Positions 26,305-37,930 are shown, counted from the stretch's first letter. The stretch: DNA of 64,000 nucleotides from Microtetraspora niveoalba (GCF_001570405.1 NZ_BBYM01000021.1:1-64000), one strand, 5' to 3'. Made by a program: numbers and translations. The notes: a model not told the origin generated them from the sequence alone.

Positions 26305-26723
26305 TCGCCTCCGGGAGTGGTGGGCGGCCGGATGCCGCGCGCACGCTGGAGCGCGAGTGCGAGTCCTCCCGCGGCCACGCCCCAGATGGCGTTGATCATC
26401 AGGGCGGGCACGATGGCGATCGGATTCGCCAGCGGGCCGTCGAGGTGTCCGTCGATGATCGGGGACAGGATGCCGCTGAGGACGATGGAGAGCACGCCGT
26501 AAGCCAGCCCGGTGAACAGGAGAGTCGGTACGGGTGCGGGGTTCGCGCTCAGCCCGACGACCGCGATCCAGACGATCGAGATGACGACGGTGAGGATGAT
26601 CGGGACCGCGGGCCGGTTCTCGATGCCGAGCCCGGATTCGGCGATGCGAATGAGCGGGCGGATCAGTGCGAGGGCGCCGAGCCCGATGATCAGACGCCAG
26701 TTCAGGGCGCGGGTGTTGGTCAT
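26301..26723 (-). CDS. Four-TM membrane protein of unknown function
   Basis: A 140-aa hydrophobic protein with about four segments (LIIGLGALALIRPLI, VPIILTVVISIVWIAVVGLS, LLFTGLAYGVLSIVLSGIL, ALMINAIWGVAAGGLALAL). I prefer the ATG at 26721-26723, preceded by TAGCGT and 7 nt, a leaderless arrangement. An in-frame start at 26759 has no RBS. It leads the two-gene operon divergent from the histidine kinase. Confidence 0.75.
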   Translation of the reverse strand: MTNTRALNWRLIIGLGALALIRPLIRIAESGLGIENRPAVPIILTVVISIVWIAVVGLSANPAPVPTLLFTGLAYGVLSIVLSGILSPIIDGHLDGPLANPIAIVPALMINAIWGVAAGGLALALQRARGIRPPTTPGGE

Positions 26724-26877
26724 GACGACGACGCTACGAATGCGTGCGGCGCCGGTCATCGGCCCTGACGCTCGGCCCGGATCGCTTCTCGACGTGGCAC
26801 GAGTACGTCAGAAAGCGACATCGGGATGGCCCTGGCGGCGCATGCCCGGATTCGGGCCCGGCTCCTACCCTGGACGT
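26724..26877. promoter_or_regulatory. Divergent leaderless promoters (TAGCGT / TACCCT)
   Basis: On the minus strand TAGCGT (26736-26731) ends 7 nt before the membrane-protein ATG. On the plus strand TACCCT (26866-26871) ends 6 nt before the kinase GTG. Neither gene has a Shine-Dalgarno. Confidence 0.55.
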
Positions 26878-28059
26878 GTGACGGGGTGGCACGGAGACGA
26901 CGGTGCGGGGCGGGTCGCGCCCCGGGTCCTTGACGTGCTGCTTGCCGCGGTGGTCGCGGTCGTGCTGTCGGCGATCATCGCCGTGTCCCGGGCCGGCGGC
27001 GACGCGTCCGCGAACGTGATGGCCTACGTGTTCGCCCTGGGGTTCGGTGCGGTCCTTCTCCTGCGACGTCAGATGCCGGTCCCGGTGGTCGTGCTCAGTG
27101 TGCTGGGGACGTTCGCGTACTACACGCTGGGATATCCGCCGATCGGCGTCGCTCTTCCGGTCGTGGCGGCACTGTACTCGGCCGCCGAACTCGGGGAGAC
27201 CCGATGGGCGGCCGGAGCGGCGGCGGTCGTGTTCGTCGTGTCGCTGTACTTCCGGATCCGCGACGACCCGCAACCCGTCGGGTACGTGCTCGGGACCGAC
27301 TCGGTGTCCAACGTCGCGCTCATGGCGGTGGCGATCGCCCTCGGCTACGGCATCCGGGCACGCCGCCTGCGCGCCGCGCAGCAGAAGCAGATCGACCGGC
27401 TCACCCGGGAGCAGTCGGCACGGGAGGCGGAACTGCGGGTGCAGAGTGAGCGGGAGAGCATCTCCCGCGAGTTGCACGACACGCTGGGGCACGCGCTCTC
27501 GGTCATCGCACTGCACGCGAGTGTCGGCAGCGAGGCCGTCGGCCGGGACGACGGGGCCGTCGTGGCCGCTCTCGACCGAGTGCGGGAGCAGAGCACCGCC
27601 TCGTTGCGGGAGCTCCGGTCGATGCTTCGCCTCCTGCGGGCCGGTGCCGACGACGACGGGACACGCCGCGTCCGCTCGCTCGCCGACGTGCAGGCGATCA
27701 TCGATGAGGCGAAGGCCGCGGGAGTCGACGTCACCGCCGACATCGACGTCGCCGTCGACGACCTGCCCGCTGCCGTTGACGCCGCCGCCTACCGGGTCGT
27801 CCAGGAGTCGCTCACCAACGTCCTCCGGCATGCTCACGCGACGACGGCGCGGGTGAGCGCCGTCGTGGAGGCCGGCCTGCTGCGCATCACCGTTGCCGAC
27901 GACGGCCGTGGTACGACCGGAGGCAGCCGAACGGGTGGGTACGGCATCGCCGGCATGACCGAGCGCGTGCGTCTGCTCGGCGGCTCCCTCTCCACCCGCG
28001 GCGCACCGGGTGCCGGGTTCACCATCGAGGCCACGATCCCCGCGAGACTGGCATCGTGA
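26878..28059 (+). CDS. Two-component sensor histidine kinase (NarL-partner, HisKA_3)
   Basis: A 393-aa kinase with four to five membrane segments (about 15-150), a coiled-coil-like linker (RRLRAAQQKQIDRLTREQSARE), a HisKA_3 dimerisation domain with the phospho-His at residue 200 (SRELHDTLGHALS) and a HATPase_c domain (YRVVQESLTNVLRHA, VADDGRGTTGG). The stimulus is unknown; the sensor region is almost entirely membrane-embedded. The GTG overlaps no upstream gene and fits the TACCCT-N6 leaderless rule. The kinase and its regulator overlap by GTGA. Confidence 0.9.
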   Translation: MTGWHGDDGAGRVAPRVLDVLLAAVVAVVLSAIIAVSRAGGDASANVMAYVFALGFGAVLLLRRQMPVPVVVLSVLGTFAYYTLGYPPIGVALPVVAALYSAAELGETRWAAGAAAVVFVVSLYFRIRDDPQPVGYVLGTDSVSNVALMAVAIALGYGIRARRLRAAQQKQIDRLTREQSAREAELRVQSERESISRELHDTLGHALSVIALHASVGSEAVGRDDGAVVAALDRVREQSTASLRELRSMLRLLRAGADDDGTRRVRSLADVQAIIDEAKAAGVDVTADIDVAVDDLPAAVDAAAYRVVQESLTNVLRHAHATTARVSAVVEAGLLRITVADDGRGTTGGSRTGGYGIAGMTERVRLLGGSLSTRGAPGAGFTIEATIPARLAS

Positions 28060-28724
28060 TCCGCATCGTGCTGGTCGACGACCAGGAGCTCGTACGCACG
28101 GGACTGCGGTCGCTGGCCGAGTACGACGGCGACATCGAGGTCGTCGCCGAAGCCGCGGACGGGCAGGCGGGTCTCGATGTCATCCGTCGGCACCGCCCGG
28201 ATGTCGTGCTCATGGACATCCGTATGCCTCGCCTCGACGGCATCGCCGCCACCGAGCGGATCGCGGCGGATCCCGGCCTCGGCGGCGTGCGTGTCGTCGT
28301 GCTGACGACCTTCGACGAGGACGAGAACGTGCTGGCCGCCGTCCGCGCGGGAGCGGCGGGGTATCTGCTCAAGGACGTGGCCCCCGGCGACCTGCGCGCG
28401 GCGATCCGCGTCGTCGCCGCGGGCGGGTCGCTGCTTTCGCCGGCGATCACCACCAAGGTCATGGGGCACCTCGGTGCCCGCCTCGGCACGCGGGTACGCC
28501 CCGAGCTGCTGGACGCGCTCACCGAAAGAGAGCGCGACGTGCTGGCCAGGATCGGCCGAGGCGAGTCGAACGACGAGATCGGCGCGAGACTGCACATCAG
28601 CCCCGCCACCGCCCGCACCTACGTCAGCAGACTCCTGGCCAAACTCGGGGCCCGTGACCGCGCCCAACTCGTCGTCCTCAGCTACGAGTCCGGACTCGTC
28701 ACCCCCGGTGGCCCGGCGGAGTAG
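28056..28724 (+). CDS. NarL/LuxR-family response regulator
   Basis: A 222-aa regulator. The receiver domain has VDDQ, phospho-acceptor Asp54 in VVLMDIRMP, the switch Thr in LTTFD and Lys in GYLLKDVAP. The C-terminal LuxR HTH reads TERERDVLARIGRGESNDEIGA. It is the cognate partner of the overlapping kinase gene. Targets are unknown; the divergent membrane protein pair is the nearest candidate. Confidence 0.92.
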   Translation: MIRIVLVDDQELVRTGLRSLAEYDGDIEVVAEAADGQAGLDVIRRHRPDVVLMDIRMPRLDGIAATERIAADPGLGGVRVVVLTTFDEDENVLAAVRAGAAGYLLKDVAPGDLRAAIRVVAAGGSLLSPAITTKVMGHLGARLGTRVRPELLDALTERERDVLARIGRGESNDEIGARLHISPATARTYVSRLLAKLGARDRAQLVVLSYESGLVTPGGPAE

Positions 28725-28843
28725 CGAACACCACGGTGCCGCACTTCCCGTCGATGGTGGGCTACCGGCACGATCCACGGTGGCCGTTCCCCCTTCCTCA
28801 TGAGCGGATCAATGATCAGCAGCCCCTGGGACGTGGGCGGAGA

Positions 28844-30190
28844 TCATTTTGTTAGGACTTGTAAGTCGGATTCGCGGTGATTGTTGAGCGCGCTGTCGAT
28901 CTGCCGATGCATGATCAATGATCTTTCCCGGTCGCCTTCGGAGGCGGCGAGATTCCGCGCGATCCGCAGTACGGCCCTGGCCACCTCCTGCAGGCGCGTT
29001 TCCCGCGGCCGGTCGTCGGCGAGCGGGTCGAGCCCGAGGACATTCAGCATCGCGCGCACCGAACGGCATTTCCGCGCGGCGGTTTCCTGCTCGCCGGAAT
29101 TGAGCGCCGCGTGGCCCTCGGCGACCGTCGCGTGCACGACCGACAGCGCCCGGGGGAGGTTGAGGTCGGCGTCCATCGCGTCGCTGAACTGGGCCGGGAG
29201 CTCCGCGGCGACCCCCGCGCCGACCCGGAGCACGAACCTCTCCATCCGGCGGTAGGCGGTCGCCGCCTCATCCACCGCCTCGGGTGAGAATTCCATCGGC
29301 GACCGGTAGTGGGCGGCGCAGAGGTAATAGCGGAGTTCCATCGGGCGTACCCGGTCGAGGAGCGTGTGCACGGCGAGCGGATTGCGCGCGCGTTTTCTTA
29401 TCTTCTCACCCCGGTGGGTGACCGGCCCGTTGTGCACCCAGAAACGCGCGAACGAATCTCCCGCCGCGCGTGACTGGGCCAACTCGTTCTCATGGTGCGG
29501 GAAAACCAGGTTGGCGCCGCCGCCGTGGATGTCGAATTCGTGACCGAGATATTTCCGCGCCATTGCGGAGCATTCCAGATGCCAGCCGGGGCGGCCGTCG
29601 CCCCACGGCGCGTGCCAGACCGGCTCGCCCGGCTTCGCCCGCTTCCACAACGCGAAATCGCGCGGATCGCGCTTTCCCCGCTCGTTCTCCTCCGTCGTCC
29701 GTATGTTGTCCGCACGCCGGCGGGAAAGCGCGCCGTAGTCGGGGAAGGATGCGACGTCGAAATAGACGCTCCCGTCGGACTCGTACGCGTGGCCGGCCGC
29801 GAGGAGCTGCTCCACGAGCTCGATCATCTCGGGGATGTGACCGGTCGCCCGGGGCTCCACGCTGGGCGGAAGGCAGCCGAGCGCGGCATAGGCGCGGTCG
29901 AAAGACCGGTACACGGGATCGGCGACGCGCCACCACTGGATCCCCTCGGAAAGGGATCTGCCGATTATCTTGTCCTCGATGTCGGTCACGTTCCGGCAGA
30001 AGAGCACCCGATATCCGCTGTGCCGCAGCCAGCGGTGCAGGACGTCGAAATTAACCTGCGACCTGATCTGGCCGATGTGCGGCGGCACGACCACGGTGGG
30101 ACCGCAGAGATAAATGGATGCCATTCCCGGAATTCGCGAGGTGAAATCGCGGACCGCGCGGCCGCGTGTATCGTAAAGGCGAAGACCCAC
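28844..30190 (-). CDS. Divergent cysteinyl-tRNA synthetase paralogue
   Basis: A 448-aa class I CysRS-like protein. Zinc ligands look intact: Cys in LCGPTVV, Cys in HLECSAMA, and His/Glu in [20 protein letters not shown] and [11 protein letters not shown] are also typical. The signature motifs are altered: HIGH is HIGQ ([10 protein letters not shown]), and KMSKSLGN reads KIRKRARN, keeping both lysines. The C-terminus differs from normal CysRS. Codons are more AT-rich than those of its neighbours (ATT, TTT, AAA). It may charge tRNA weakly, act in tRNA-dependent or amide-ligase chemistry, or be decaying. The GTG start follows TACCCT by 7 nt. Confidence 0.8.
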   Translation of the reverse strand: MGLRLYDTRGRAVRDFTSRIPGMASIYLCGPTVVVPPHIGQIRSQVNFDVLHRWLRHSGYRVLFCRNVTDIEDKIIGRSLSEGIQWWRVADPVYRSFDRAYAALGCLPPSVEPRATGHIPEMIELVEQLLAAGHAYESDGSVYFDVASFPDYGALSRRRADNIRTTEENERGKRDPRDFALWKRAKPGEPVWHAPWGDGRPGWHLECSAMARKYLGHEFDIHGGGANLVFPHHENELAQSRAAGDSFARFWVHNGPVTHRGEKIRKRARNPLAVHTLLDRVRPMELRYYLCAAHYRSPMEFSPEAVDEAATAYRRMERFVLRVGAGVAAELPAQFSDAMDADLNLPRALSVVHATVAEGHAALNSGEQETAARKCRSVRAMLNVLGLDPLADDRPRETRLQEVARAVLRIARNLAASEGDRERSLIMHRQIDSALNNHRESDLQVLTK

Positions 30191-30203
30191 CTACCCCAGG
30201 GTA
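30191..30203 (-). promoter_or_regulatory. Leaderless promoter and palindrome at the CysRS-like gene
   Basis: On the minus strand TACCCT (30203-30198) ends 7 nt before the GTG. It is also the left arm of TACCC-TG-GGGTA, so a repressor bound here would cover the -10 box. Confidence 0.5.
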
Positions 30204-30304
30204 AGCGTCTGATCCACCCGCTGTCGACAGCACGGCAAAATCCGCGCTCCGCACATCCTGAAATGCGGATTGTGCGGCCGGGCGAAGGGGGGAATAGCGC
30301 CGCG

Positions 30305-30589
30305 TTATCGGCGGATCACCTGCAGTACGCTCGCGATGCGTTCGGCGGCGGTGACGACGTCGGAGGCGTGCCCGATGCGCCCCGCCCACGACAGCCAGTA
30401 CCACCACTCGCCGTCGTTGGCGTCCGAGGCCAGCACGTCCTCGGACATGGTGGGCTCCATGGGGTTGACCACGCGCAGTCGTGGATAGAGCCCGGCCGAC
30501 GCGGTCAGCCGCACCTGGTAGGAGTGCGCTTCGAGCTGGGCGGCCAGCCGCTGAAGGTGGTCCACCGCCTCGCTGCGTTCTGCCTTCAT
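30305..30589 (-). CDS. Small conserved-looking protein of unknown function
   Basis: A 94-aa soluble protein starting MKAERSEAVDHLQRLAAQL, with an aromatic stretch EWWYWLSWAGRIG and a helical end (AERIASVLQVIRR). No catalytic motif is evident. GGAGAG lies 6-7 nt before the ATG. It is divergent from the XRE/TPR regulator across a 245-bp gap and is upstream of the CysRS-like gene, 114 bp away. This arrangement suggests it is controlled by the XRE protein. Confidence 0.7.
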   Translation of the reverse strand: MKAERSEAVDHLQRLAAQLEAHSYQVRLTASAGLYPRLRVVNPMEPTMSEDVLASDANDGEWWYWLSWAGRIGHASDVVTAAERIASVLQVIRR

Positions 30590-30750
30590 GGGGGTCTCTC
30601 CGGGGACGTCGGGACCTTTCTCCGGAAAGAGTGACTGCCCAGGGATCGGGCGGCAATCCGCCCCGATCCGCGAAACCGCGCAAGAACCGGGGAACCGGCC
30701 GGCATTCCGTGGAACACCAACGGGTCCCGGGGCACGAACCCATAACGGTA

Positions 30751-30771
30751 CGGGGGGTTGTGTGCCCCCCG
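30751..30771. promoter_or_regulatory. Perfect 7-bp hairpin in the XRE promoter region
   Basis: CGGGGGG (30751-30757) pairs with CCCCCCG (30765-30771) around TTGTGTG, 64 bp before the XRE regulator start. It may be an operator or an mRNA leader hairpin. Confidence 0.4.
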
Positions 30772-30834
30772 GTTAACCTGAGGGAAATTATCCGGTGACC
30801 AGGCGGCACCCTCCACGCAGCGAAGGGCGGTTCC

Positions 30835-32265
30835 ATGGCCCGAGGAGAGCATTCCCCCGCGTGCGCTCGTCGCTGGCGCGAGCAGGCCGAGGCCCGGCGG
30901 TGGACGCTGTGGCAGACGGTGCAGGCGATCCACGGATGTTGCGGCGTGAGCATGCTCAAGGCGCACCGGCTGGCGCGGGGGTGGTCGGCCAGGCAGGCGA
31001 TCGAGGAGCTGGAGCGCCTCTGCGAGCAGCACGCGCTGGGCCTGCCGAGGGCGAGCATCGACCTGCTGAACGCCTGGGAGAACAACCGGGCCAGGCCGCG
31101 CCCGCAGACCATCGACCTGCTGGCCCGCCTGTACCGGGCCAACGCCGTACGGCTCGGCCTGGCGGCGGACTACTGCGAGGACGCCGGCGGCACGAAGGTC
31201 GTCGTCATGGCGCAGGGCGGGCCGGACGAGGCGGTGCGGACCGACGAGACGGCCGACGACACCGGGCGGCGGGCGCTCTTCCACCACGCGATGCTGATGG
31301 GCAGGCCCGACGGCCGGTTCTTCGCCGAGGTCGAGGGCACCAGGCACGACCTCGACCGCGCGCTGGCCACCGGCACCGTCACCGAGGACCAGCTCGACCG
31401 GCTTGACGAGCAGGTGCTGCGCCACCGCAGGGAGTACATGACGACCCCGCCGATGCCGATGCTCTGCCGGGTCATGCTGGAGATCGCCGACGTGCGCAGG
31501 CTGACCGTGACACGGCAGCCGGCCTCGGCCCAGCGCCGCCTGCTGACCGCGACGACGATGCTCGCGCTGCTCTCGGCCGACGCGCTGATGAAGCTGGGCG
31601 ACACGCGGCAGGCCCACGCCTGGTACGGCACGGCGCGCGCGGCGTCCGACGACGTCGGCGACCTGCGGCTGCGGGCTCTGGTCCGGGCGCAGCAGACGAT
31701 GCTGCTCTATTACTACGGGGACCTCAACGAGACCGTGCGGCTGGCGCGCGAGGCGCGGATGCTGGCCGGGTCGGCCCCGAGCTCCCCGGCGGCGCTCGCG
31801 GCGGCGGCCGAGGCGCGCGCCCTGGCCCGTATGGGCAACGGGAAGGCCGCCAGGATCGCCCTCGCCGAGGCCGAGCAGATCTTCGCCAGGATGAGGGGGC
31901 TGAGACAGGACGACCTGGCCTTCGTATTCACCGAGAAGCGCATGGTGTTCTACCGCACCGGCACGCTGATCGAGCTGGGCGACGCGCAGCCGATCGAGGC
32001 GATCGACGCGTTCCCGCCCGGCTTCCAGACGATCGACCCCGCGCTGATCCTGCTGGACCAGGCGTCCCACCTGGCGAGGAACGGCGATCAGGAGGAGGCG
32101 TGCCGGATCGCCGCCGAGGCGCTGAGCCAGGTCCCGGCCGAGCACCGCACCTCCATCGTGGTCACCCGGGCGAGGGCGCTGCTCGCCGACGCCGACCCGC
32201 GCAGACCGGCCGTACGCCGCCTGAACCGGGTGCTGGCCGAGTCGTCGGCGCGGCTCGCCCTATGA
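30835..32265 (+). CDS. XRE-family regulator with C-terminal TPR-like repeats
   Basis: A 476-aa protein. The N-terminal helix-turn-helix (about 40-105, SMLKAHRLARGWSARQAIEEL ending with DLLARLYRANAVRLG) resembles XRE regulators. The remainder (about 190-476) is all-helical with TPR-like periodicity (TRQAHAWYGTARAASDDVG, DLNETVRLAREARML). Similar proteins in actinomycetes often sit in pairs with kinases or small exported proteins. It overlaps the phosphotransferase gene by ATGA, so the products are probably needed together. RBS GAAGGGCGG before the ATG. Confidence 0.8.
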   Translation: MARGEHSPACARRWREQAEARRWTLWQTVQAIHGCCGVSMLKAHRLARGWSARQAIEELERLCEQHALGLPRASIDLLNAWENNRARPRPQTIDLLARLYRANAVRLGLAADYCEDAGGTKVVVMAQGGPDEAVRTDETADDTGRRALFHHAMLMGRPDGRFFAEVEGTRHDLDRALATGTVTEDQLDRLDEQVLRHRREYMTTPPMPMLCRVMLEIADVRRLTVTRQPASAQRRLLTATTMLALLSADALMKLGDTRQAHAWYGTARAASDDVGDLRLRALVRAQQTMLLYYYGDLNETVRLAREARMLAGSAPSSPAALAAAAEARALARMGNGKAARIALAEAEQIFARMRGLRQDDLAFVFTEKRMVFYRTGTLIELGDAQPIEAIDAFPPGFQTIDPALILLDQASHLARNGDQEEACRIAAEALSQVPAEHRTSIVVTRARALLADADPRRPAVRRLNRVLAESSARLAL

Positions 32266-33236
32266 GCCTGTCCCCGGACCTGTCACCCGACATGACAGAC
32301 GGCCTTTCACCCGAGGCGTCGCGGTGCCCGGCGCCGGGCGGCGCGCAGAGCCTCGCCGAGGAGGCGTTCGCCGTTCTGCGGGACGTGTGCCTGCGGATCG
32401 GCGTGGACGCCGAGGGGGCGCGGCTCATGCGGCTGCGCAGCAACGCGGTGTTCAAGCTGCGCGGGGACATGGTCGTGCGGATCGCCACCGCCCCGGACGC
32501 GCTGACCCGCCTCCCCGTGGTGCTCGCCGTCGCCCGCTGGCTGGCCGACCGGGGGTTCCCGACGGTCCGGCCGGTGGATGAGATCCCGGGCCAGCCGATC
32601 GTGCACGCGGGCCGGGCGGTCACCTTCTGGCGCTATGTCAGGTCGCGGGGGCGGCCGACGACGCGCGAGCTGGGCCGGGTTCTGCGCAATCTGCACCGAG
32701 AGCCGGTGCCGCCGATGGCGCTGCGCCCCCTCACCGACCCGCTGGCCGAGGTGCGGCACGCGGTCGAGCACCGGGCCGAGGTGCTGACCCCGGCCCAGCG
32801 CGCCTGGCTGACCGACCGGATCGAGCACCTCACCGGCGGCTGGCAGGCCCTGGAGACCGGGCCGCCGGTGCTGCTGCACGGCGACGCGTGGATCGACAAC
32901 CTGCTGCGCTGCCAGGACGGCCACGTCGTCCTGTGCGACTGGGACGGCGTCGCGGTGGGGCCGCGCGAGTGGGACCTGGTGCACACGTACCACGGGCAGC
33001 GCCGGTTCGGCCTGACCGCCGCCGATGTGGACGCCTTCGCCCACGCGTACGGGTCGGATCTGCGGAGCTGGCCCGGATACAGCACCCTGATGGAGGTCAG
33101 GGACATGTACGCCGTCGGCGTGCACATCCTCAACGCCTCCGGCGACCCCTTCTCCAGGCAGGAGCTGCCGCGCAGGCTCGACTCGCTCACCCGGGGCGAC
33201 GGCCACGCCCGCTGGTACATGGCGGCCACCACCTGA
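32262..33236 (+). CDS. APH-fold phosphotransferase (aminoglycoside/choline kinase-like)
   Basis: A 324-aa kinase-like protein. After about 30 non-conserved residues the APH fold shows the catalytic-loop motif HGDAWIDNLLR and the metal-binding CDWDGVAVGPREWDL. The N-lobe (RLRSNAVFKLRGDMVVRIA) is also typical. The substrate may be a small alcohol, a nucleoside or an antibiotic; resistance should not be assumed. It is coupled to the XRE/TPR regulator by an ATGA overlap and followed by a terminator. Confidence 0.85.
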   Translation: MSLSPDLSPDMTDGLSPEASRCPAPGGAQSLAEEAFAVLRDVCLRIGVDAEGARLMRLRSNAVFKLRGDMVVRIATAPDALTRLPVVLAVARWLADRGFPTVRPVDEIPGQPIVHAGRAVTFWRYVRSRGRPTTRELGRVLRNLHREPVPPMALRPLTDPLAEVRHAVEHRAEVLTPAQRAWLTDRIEHLTGGWQALETGPPVLLHGDAWIDNLLRCQDGHVVLCDWDGVAVGPREWDLVHTYHGQRRFGLTAADVDAFAHAYGSDLRSWPGYSTLMEVRDMYAVGVHILNASGDPFSRQELPRRLDSLTRGDGHARWYMAATT

Positions 33237-33262
33237 CGCCCGCCCCGAACCCGGAGGATCGC

Positions 33263-33290
33263 CCCCGAGATCCCTAAGGGATCCTCGGGG
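33263..33290. terminator. Hairpin terminator
   Basis: CCCCGAG (33263-33269) pairs with CTCGGGG (33284-33290). The inner arms ATCCCT and AGGGAT also pair, leaving one bulged C. It lies 26 bp after the phosphotransferase stop. Confidence 0.75.
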
Positions 33291-33352
33291 AAAGGTCGGG
33301 GGAGTGTCCGGCCGATCTCCGATGGGACCGAGTCGATCTTCCCGCCAAAGTC

Positions 33353-34030
33353 ATGGTCATGGGCATCGTGTTGGGATATGCGGCGATCGGCGCCGGTGCG
33401 GCGGGAATGGTGCTTCTGCACCTGATTTCGGAGCTCAACCCTCTCCGGGACATGATCAGCGACTACGTCTTCACCCCGCACGGTTGGCTGCTGCCCGCGT
33501 CGCTGTCGCTGCTCGCGACCGGGGCCGCCGTACACGCCCTGCGGCTCGCGCGCCTGGAGCGGAGGGGCGCGATGCTGGTCGGCGGATGGGCCGGATGCAT
33601 GCTGCTGGTCGCGGGGTTCCCCACCGACCGGCCGGGGTTGTCCCTGTCGATGTCCGGTGAGATCCACCGTTACGCCGCGTTCGTGGCGTTCGTCTGCATG
33701 CCGCTGGCGGGGCTGCTCGTCGCCCGGCGCACGGGCTCGCGGGCGGTCCGCGTCCTCAGCCTGATCGCGATCGGGTCGCTCCTGCTCGTGCTGGTGCCGT
33801 ACGGCATGGGGATGGTGGGGCTGGATCCCCACATCGTGCCCGGGGGCCTCACCCAGCGCATGACGGTCGTCGCCCAGGTGGGCGCCCTGCTCGCGATGGC
33901 GTTCCTGGCGGGCGCGTCGGGCGCCTCGGCGCCGTCGGCGTCGCCGGTCGTCCCCGACGGCGGCGGCCGCCGCGCGGGCGCCCTCGCCGGAGCGGAGCCG
34001 GGCCCGGACCGCGCGCTGGCGGGGGTCTGA
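33353..34030 (+). CDS. DUF998-type membrane protein
   Basis: A 225-aa protein with six hydrophobic segments. The ELNPLRDMISDYVF motif after the first segment and the FPTDRPG loop with a following GEIHRYAAFVAF are typical of DUF998 proteins. Function is unknown. The C-terminal 40 residues are Ala/Pro/Gly-rich and look unstructured. Either of two ATGs (33353, 33359) could start it; no Shine-Dalgarno is visible. Confidence 0.8.
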   Translation: MVMGIVLGYAAIGAGAAGMVLLHLISELNPLRDMISDYVFTPHGWLLPASLSLLATGAAVHALRLARLERRGAMLVGGWAGCMLLVAGFPTDRPGLSLSMSGEIHRYAAFVAFVCMPLAGLLVARRTGSRAVRVLSLIAIGSLLLVLVPYGMGMVGLDPHIVPGGLTQRMTVVAQVGALLAMAFLAGASGASAPSASPVVPDGGGRRAGALAGAEPGPDRALAGV

Positions 34031-34151
34031 CGCTCCAGGTCTGACGAGCGGGGGTCCTGACACGCCGAGGTCTGAGGGGCCGAGCTGACAGGCGAGGATC
34101 CTGAGGCGTCAGGTTCGACGTGCGGAGGTTCTGAGGCGCCGGGTTCGGCGG
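34023..34151 (+). repeat. Degenerate tandem repeats containing stop codons
   Basis: About nine imperfect copies of a 12-16 bp unit resembling GGTCTGAGGCGCCGA run from the end of the DUF998 gene. The first copy includes that gene's own stop codon. Most units keep the core GGTCTGA or GGTTCTGA. Confidence 0.55.
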
Positions 34152-34161
34152 CCGGACGGGA

Positions 34162-34200
34162 CGACCCCCGCCGCGCGTGGTGACACGGCGGCGGGGGTCG
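34162..34200. terminator. Hairpin terminator
   Basis: CGACCCCCGCCGC (34162-34174) pairs perfectly with 34188-34200 around a 13-nt loop, between the converging DUF998 and malate dehydrogenase genes. Confidence 0.8.
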
Positions 34201-34254
34201 ATCCCGTGCGGAAGGGCCCGGTGTCCGGCGAAGCTCGCCGGGAGGGCCTAGGGA

Positions 34255-34407
34255 GTGTTTCGTGGATCTTTGCTGTAGCGAGGATCGGCCAGATGGATGC
34301 CTCGCAAGGCGGAGGAGGAGGCCGTAGCGGAGCCTACGGCCGACGACGACAACGCCGCGAGGGGCCATCTGGGCGACCGCAGTAGGCCAAGAAGATCCGC
34401 GAAACAC
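34255..34407. repeat. 153-bp palindromic element (MITE- or REP-like)
   Basis: The element is symmetric about 34331. Outer arms GTGTTTCGTGGATCTT (34255-34270) and 34392-34407 match at 15 of 16. CAGATGG/CCATCTG and CCTCGC/GCGAGG match further in. A perfect central hairpin GGCCGTAG/CTACGGCC (34320-34341) caps it. It is non-coding and sits between converging genes, ending 4 bp from the malate dehydrogenase stop. It looks like a dispersed repeat family member, but no second copy is in this window. Confidence 0.65.
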
Positions 34408-34410
34408 GAC

Positions 34411-37457
<3,047 letters not shown>

Positions 37458-37464
37458 CGGACCC

Positions 37465-37492
37465 CCATATCAGCCGTAATGGCAGGATATGG
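37465..37492. promoter_or_regulatory. Inverted repeat CCATATC/GATATGG
   Basis: CCATATC (37465-37471) and GATATGG (37486-37492) are perfect inverted arms with a 14-nt spacer. They end 3 bp before the GTG of the next gene. They could be an operator or an mRNA hairpin. Confidence 0.45.
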
Positions 37493-37495
37493 CCG

Positions 37496-37873
37496 GTGAA
37501 CGCACGTCCCCCGGAACCTCGGCTCGGCCCTCCGCTCCGCTTCGCCACCGAACTGGTCGCCTGGGTGGCCACGCCGTGGGCCCTGTGGAGTCACTCGCCG
37601 GTGCTCGCGATCCTGTCGGTCGTGGTGCTGATCGGTCTTCCCACGGTGTTCTCGACGCCCGGGGACAAGGCCCAGGTCGTCGTCCCGGTGCCGGGGTGGG
37701 CGACCGTCGCGCTCGTGCTGCTGCAGTTCGCGGCCGCGCTCGTGTCGGCGTGGGCGGCCTGGCATCCGGCGGCGGGCGCGGCGGTCACCGTGCTGGTGGC
37801 GGCCGCGCTCGTCACCGAGGCGCCCCGCTGGAGGTGGCTGCTCACCGCGGCTCCGCGCCCCGGGGCACGATGA
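37496..37873 (+). CDS. Four-TM membrane protein (possibly DUF2568-like)
   Basis: A 125-aa hydrophobic protein with about four segments: LVAWVATPWALWSH, VLAILSVVVLIGLPTVFS, WATVALVLLQFAAALVSAWAAW and GAAVTVLVAAALVTEAPRW. The TPGDK loop after the second segment is the main polar feature. The family is uncertain. It starts with GTG without a clear RBS, immediately after the CCATATC palindrome and downstream of a response regulator. Confidence 0.65.
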   Translation: MNARPPEPRLGPPLRFATELVAWVATPWALWSHSPVLAILSVVVLIGLPTVFSTPGDKAQVVVPVPGWATVALVLLQFAAALVSAWAAWHPAAGAAVTVLVAAALVTEAPRWRWLLTAAPRPGAR

Positions 37874-37919
37874 CCCCCATGTGACGTCCCGTCCGCGCCG
37901 GGCCGACCGGGCGTCCGAT

Positions 37920-37930
37920 TGAAACTTTCA
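37920..37930. promoter_or_regulatory. Palindrome TGAAACTTTCA upstream of the cellulase
   Basis: TGAAA and TTTCA form a perfect inverted repeat around C. This resembles the GAAA-N-TTTC operators described upstream of actinomycete xylanase genes. It is 189 bp before the GH6 start and 140 bp before the CebR box. Confidence 0.4.

Noticed and set aside
32262-33236. Aminoglycoside resistance gene
   Set aside because: The APH fold is real, but the family includes many small-molecule kinases, and context (an XRE/TPR regulator) gives no support for resistance.
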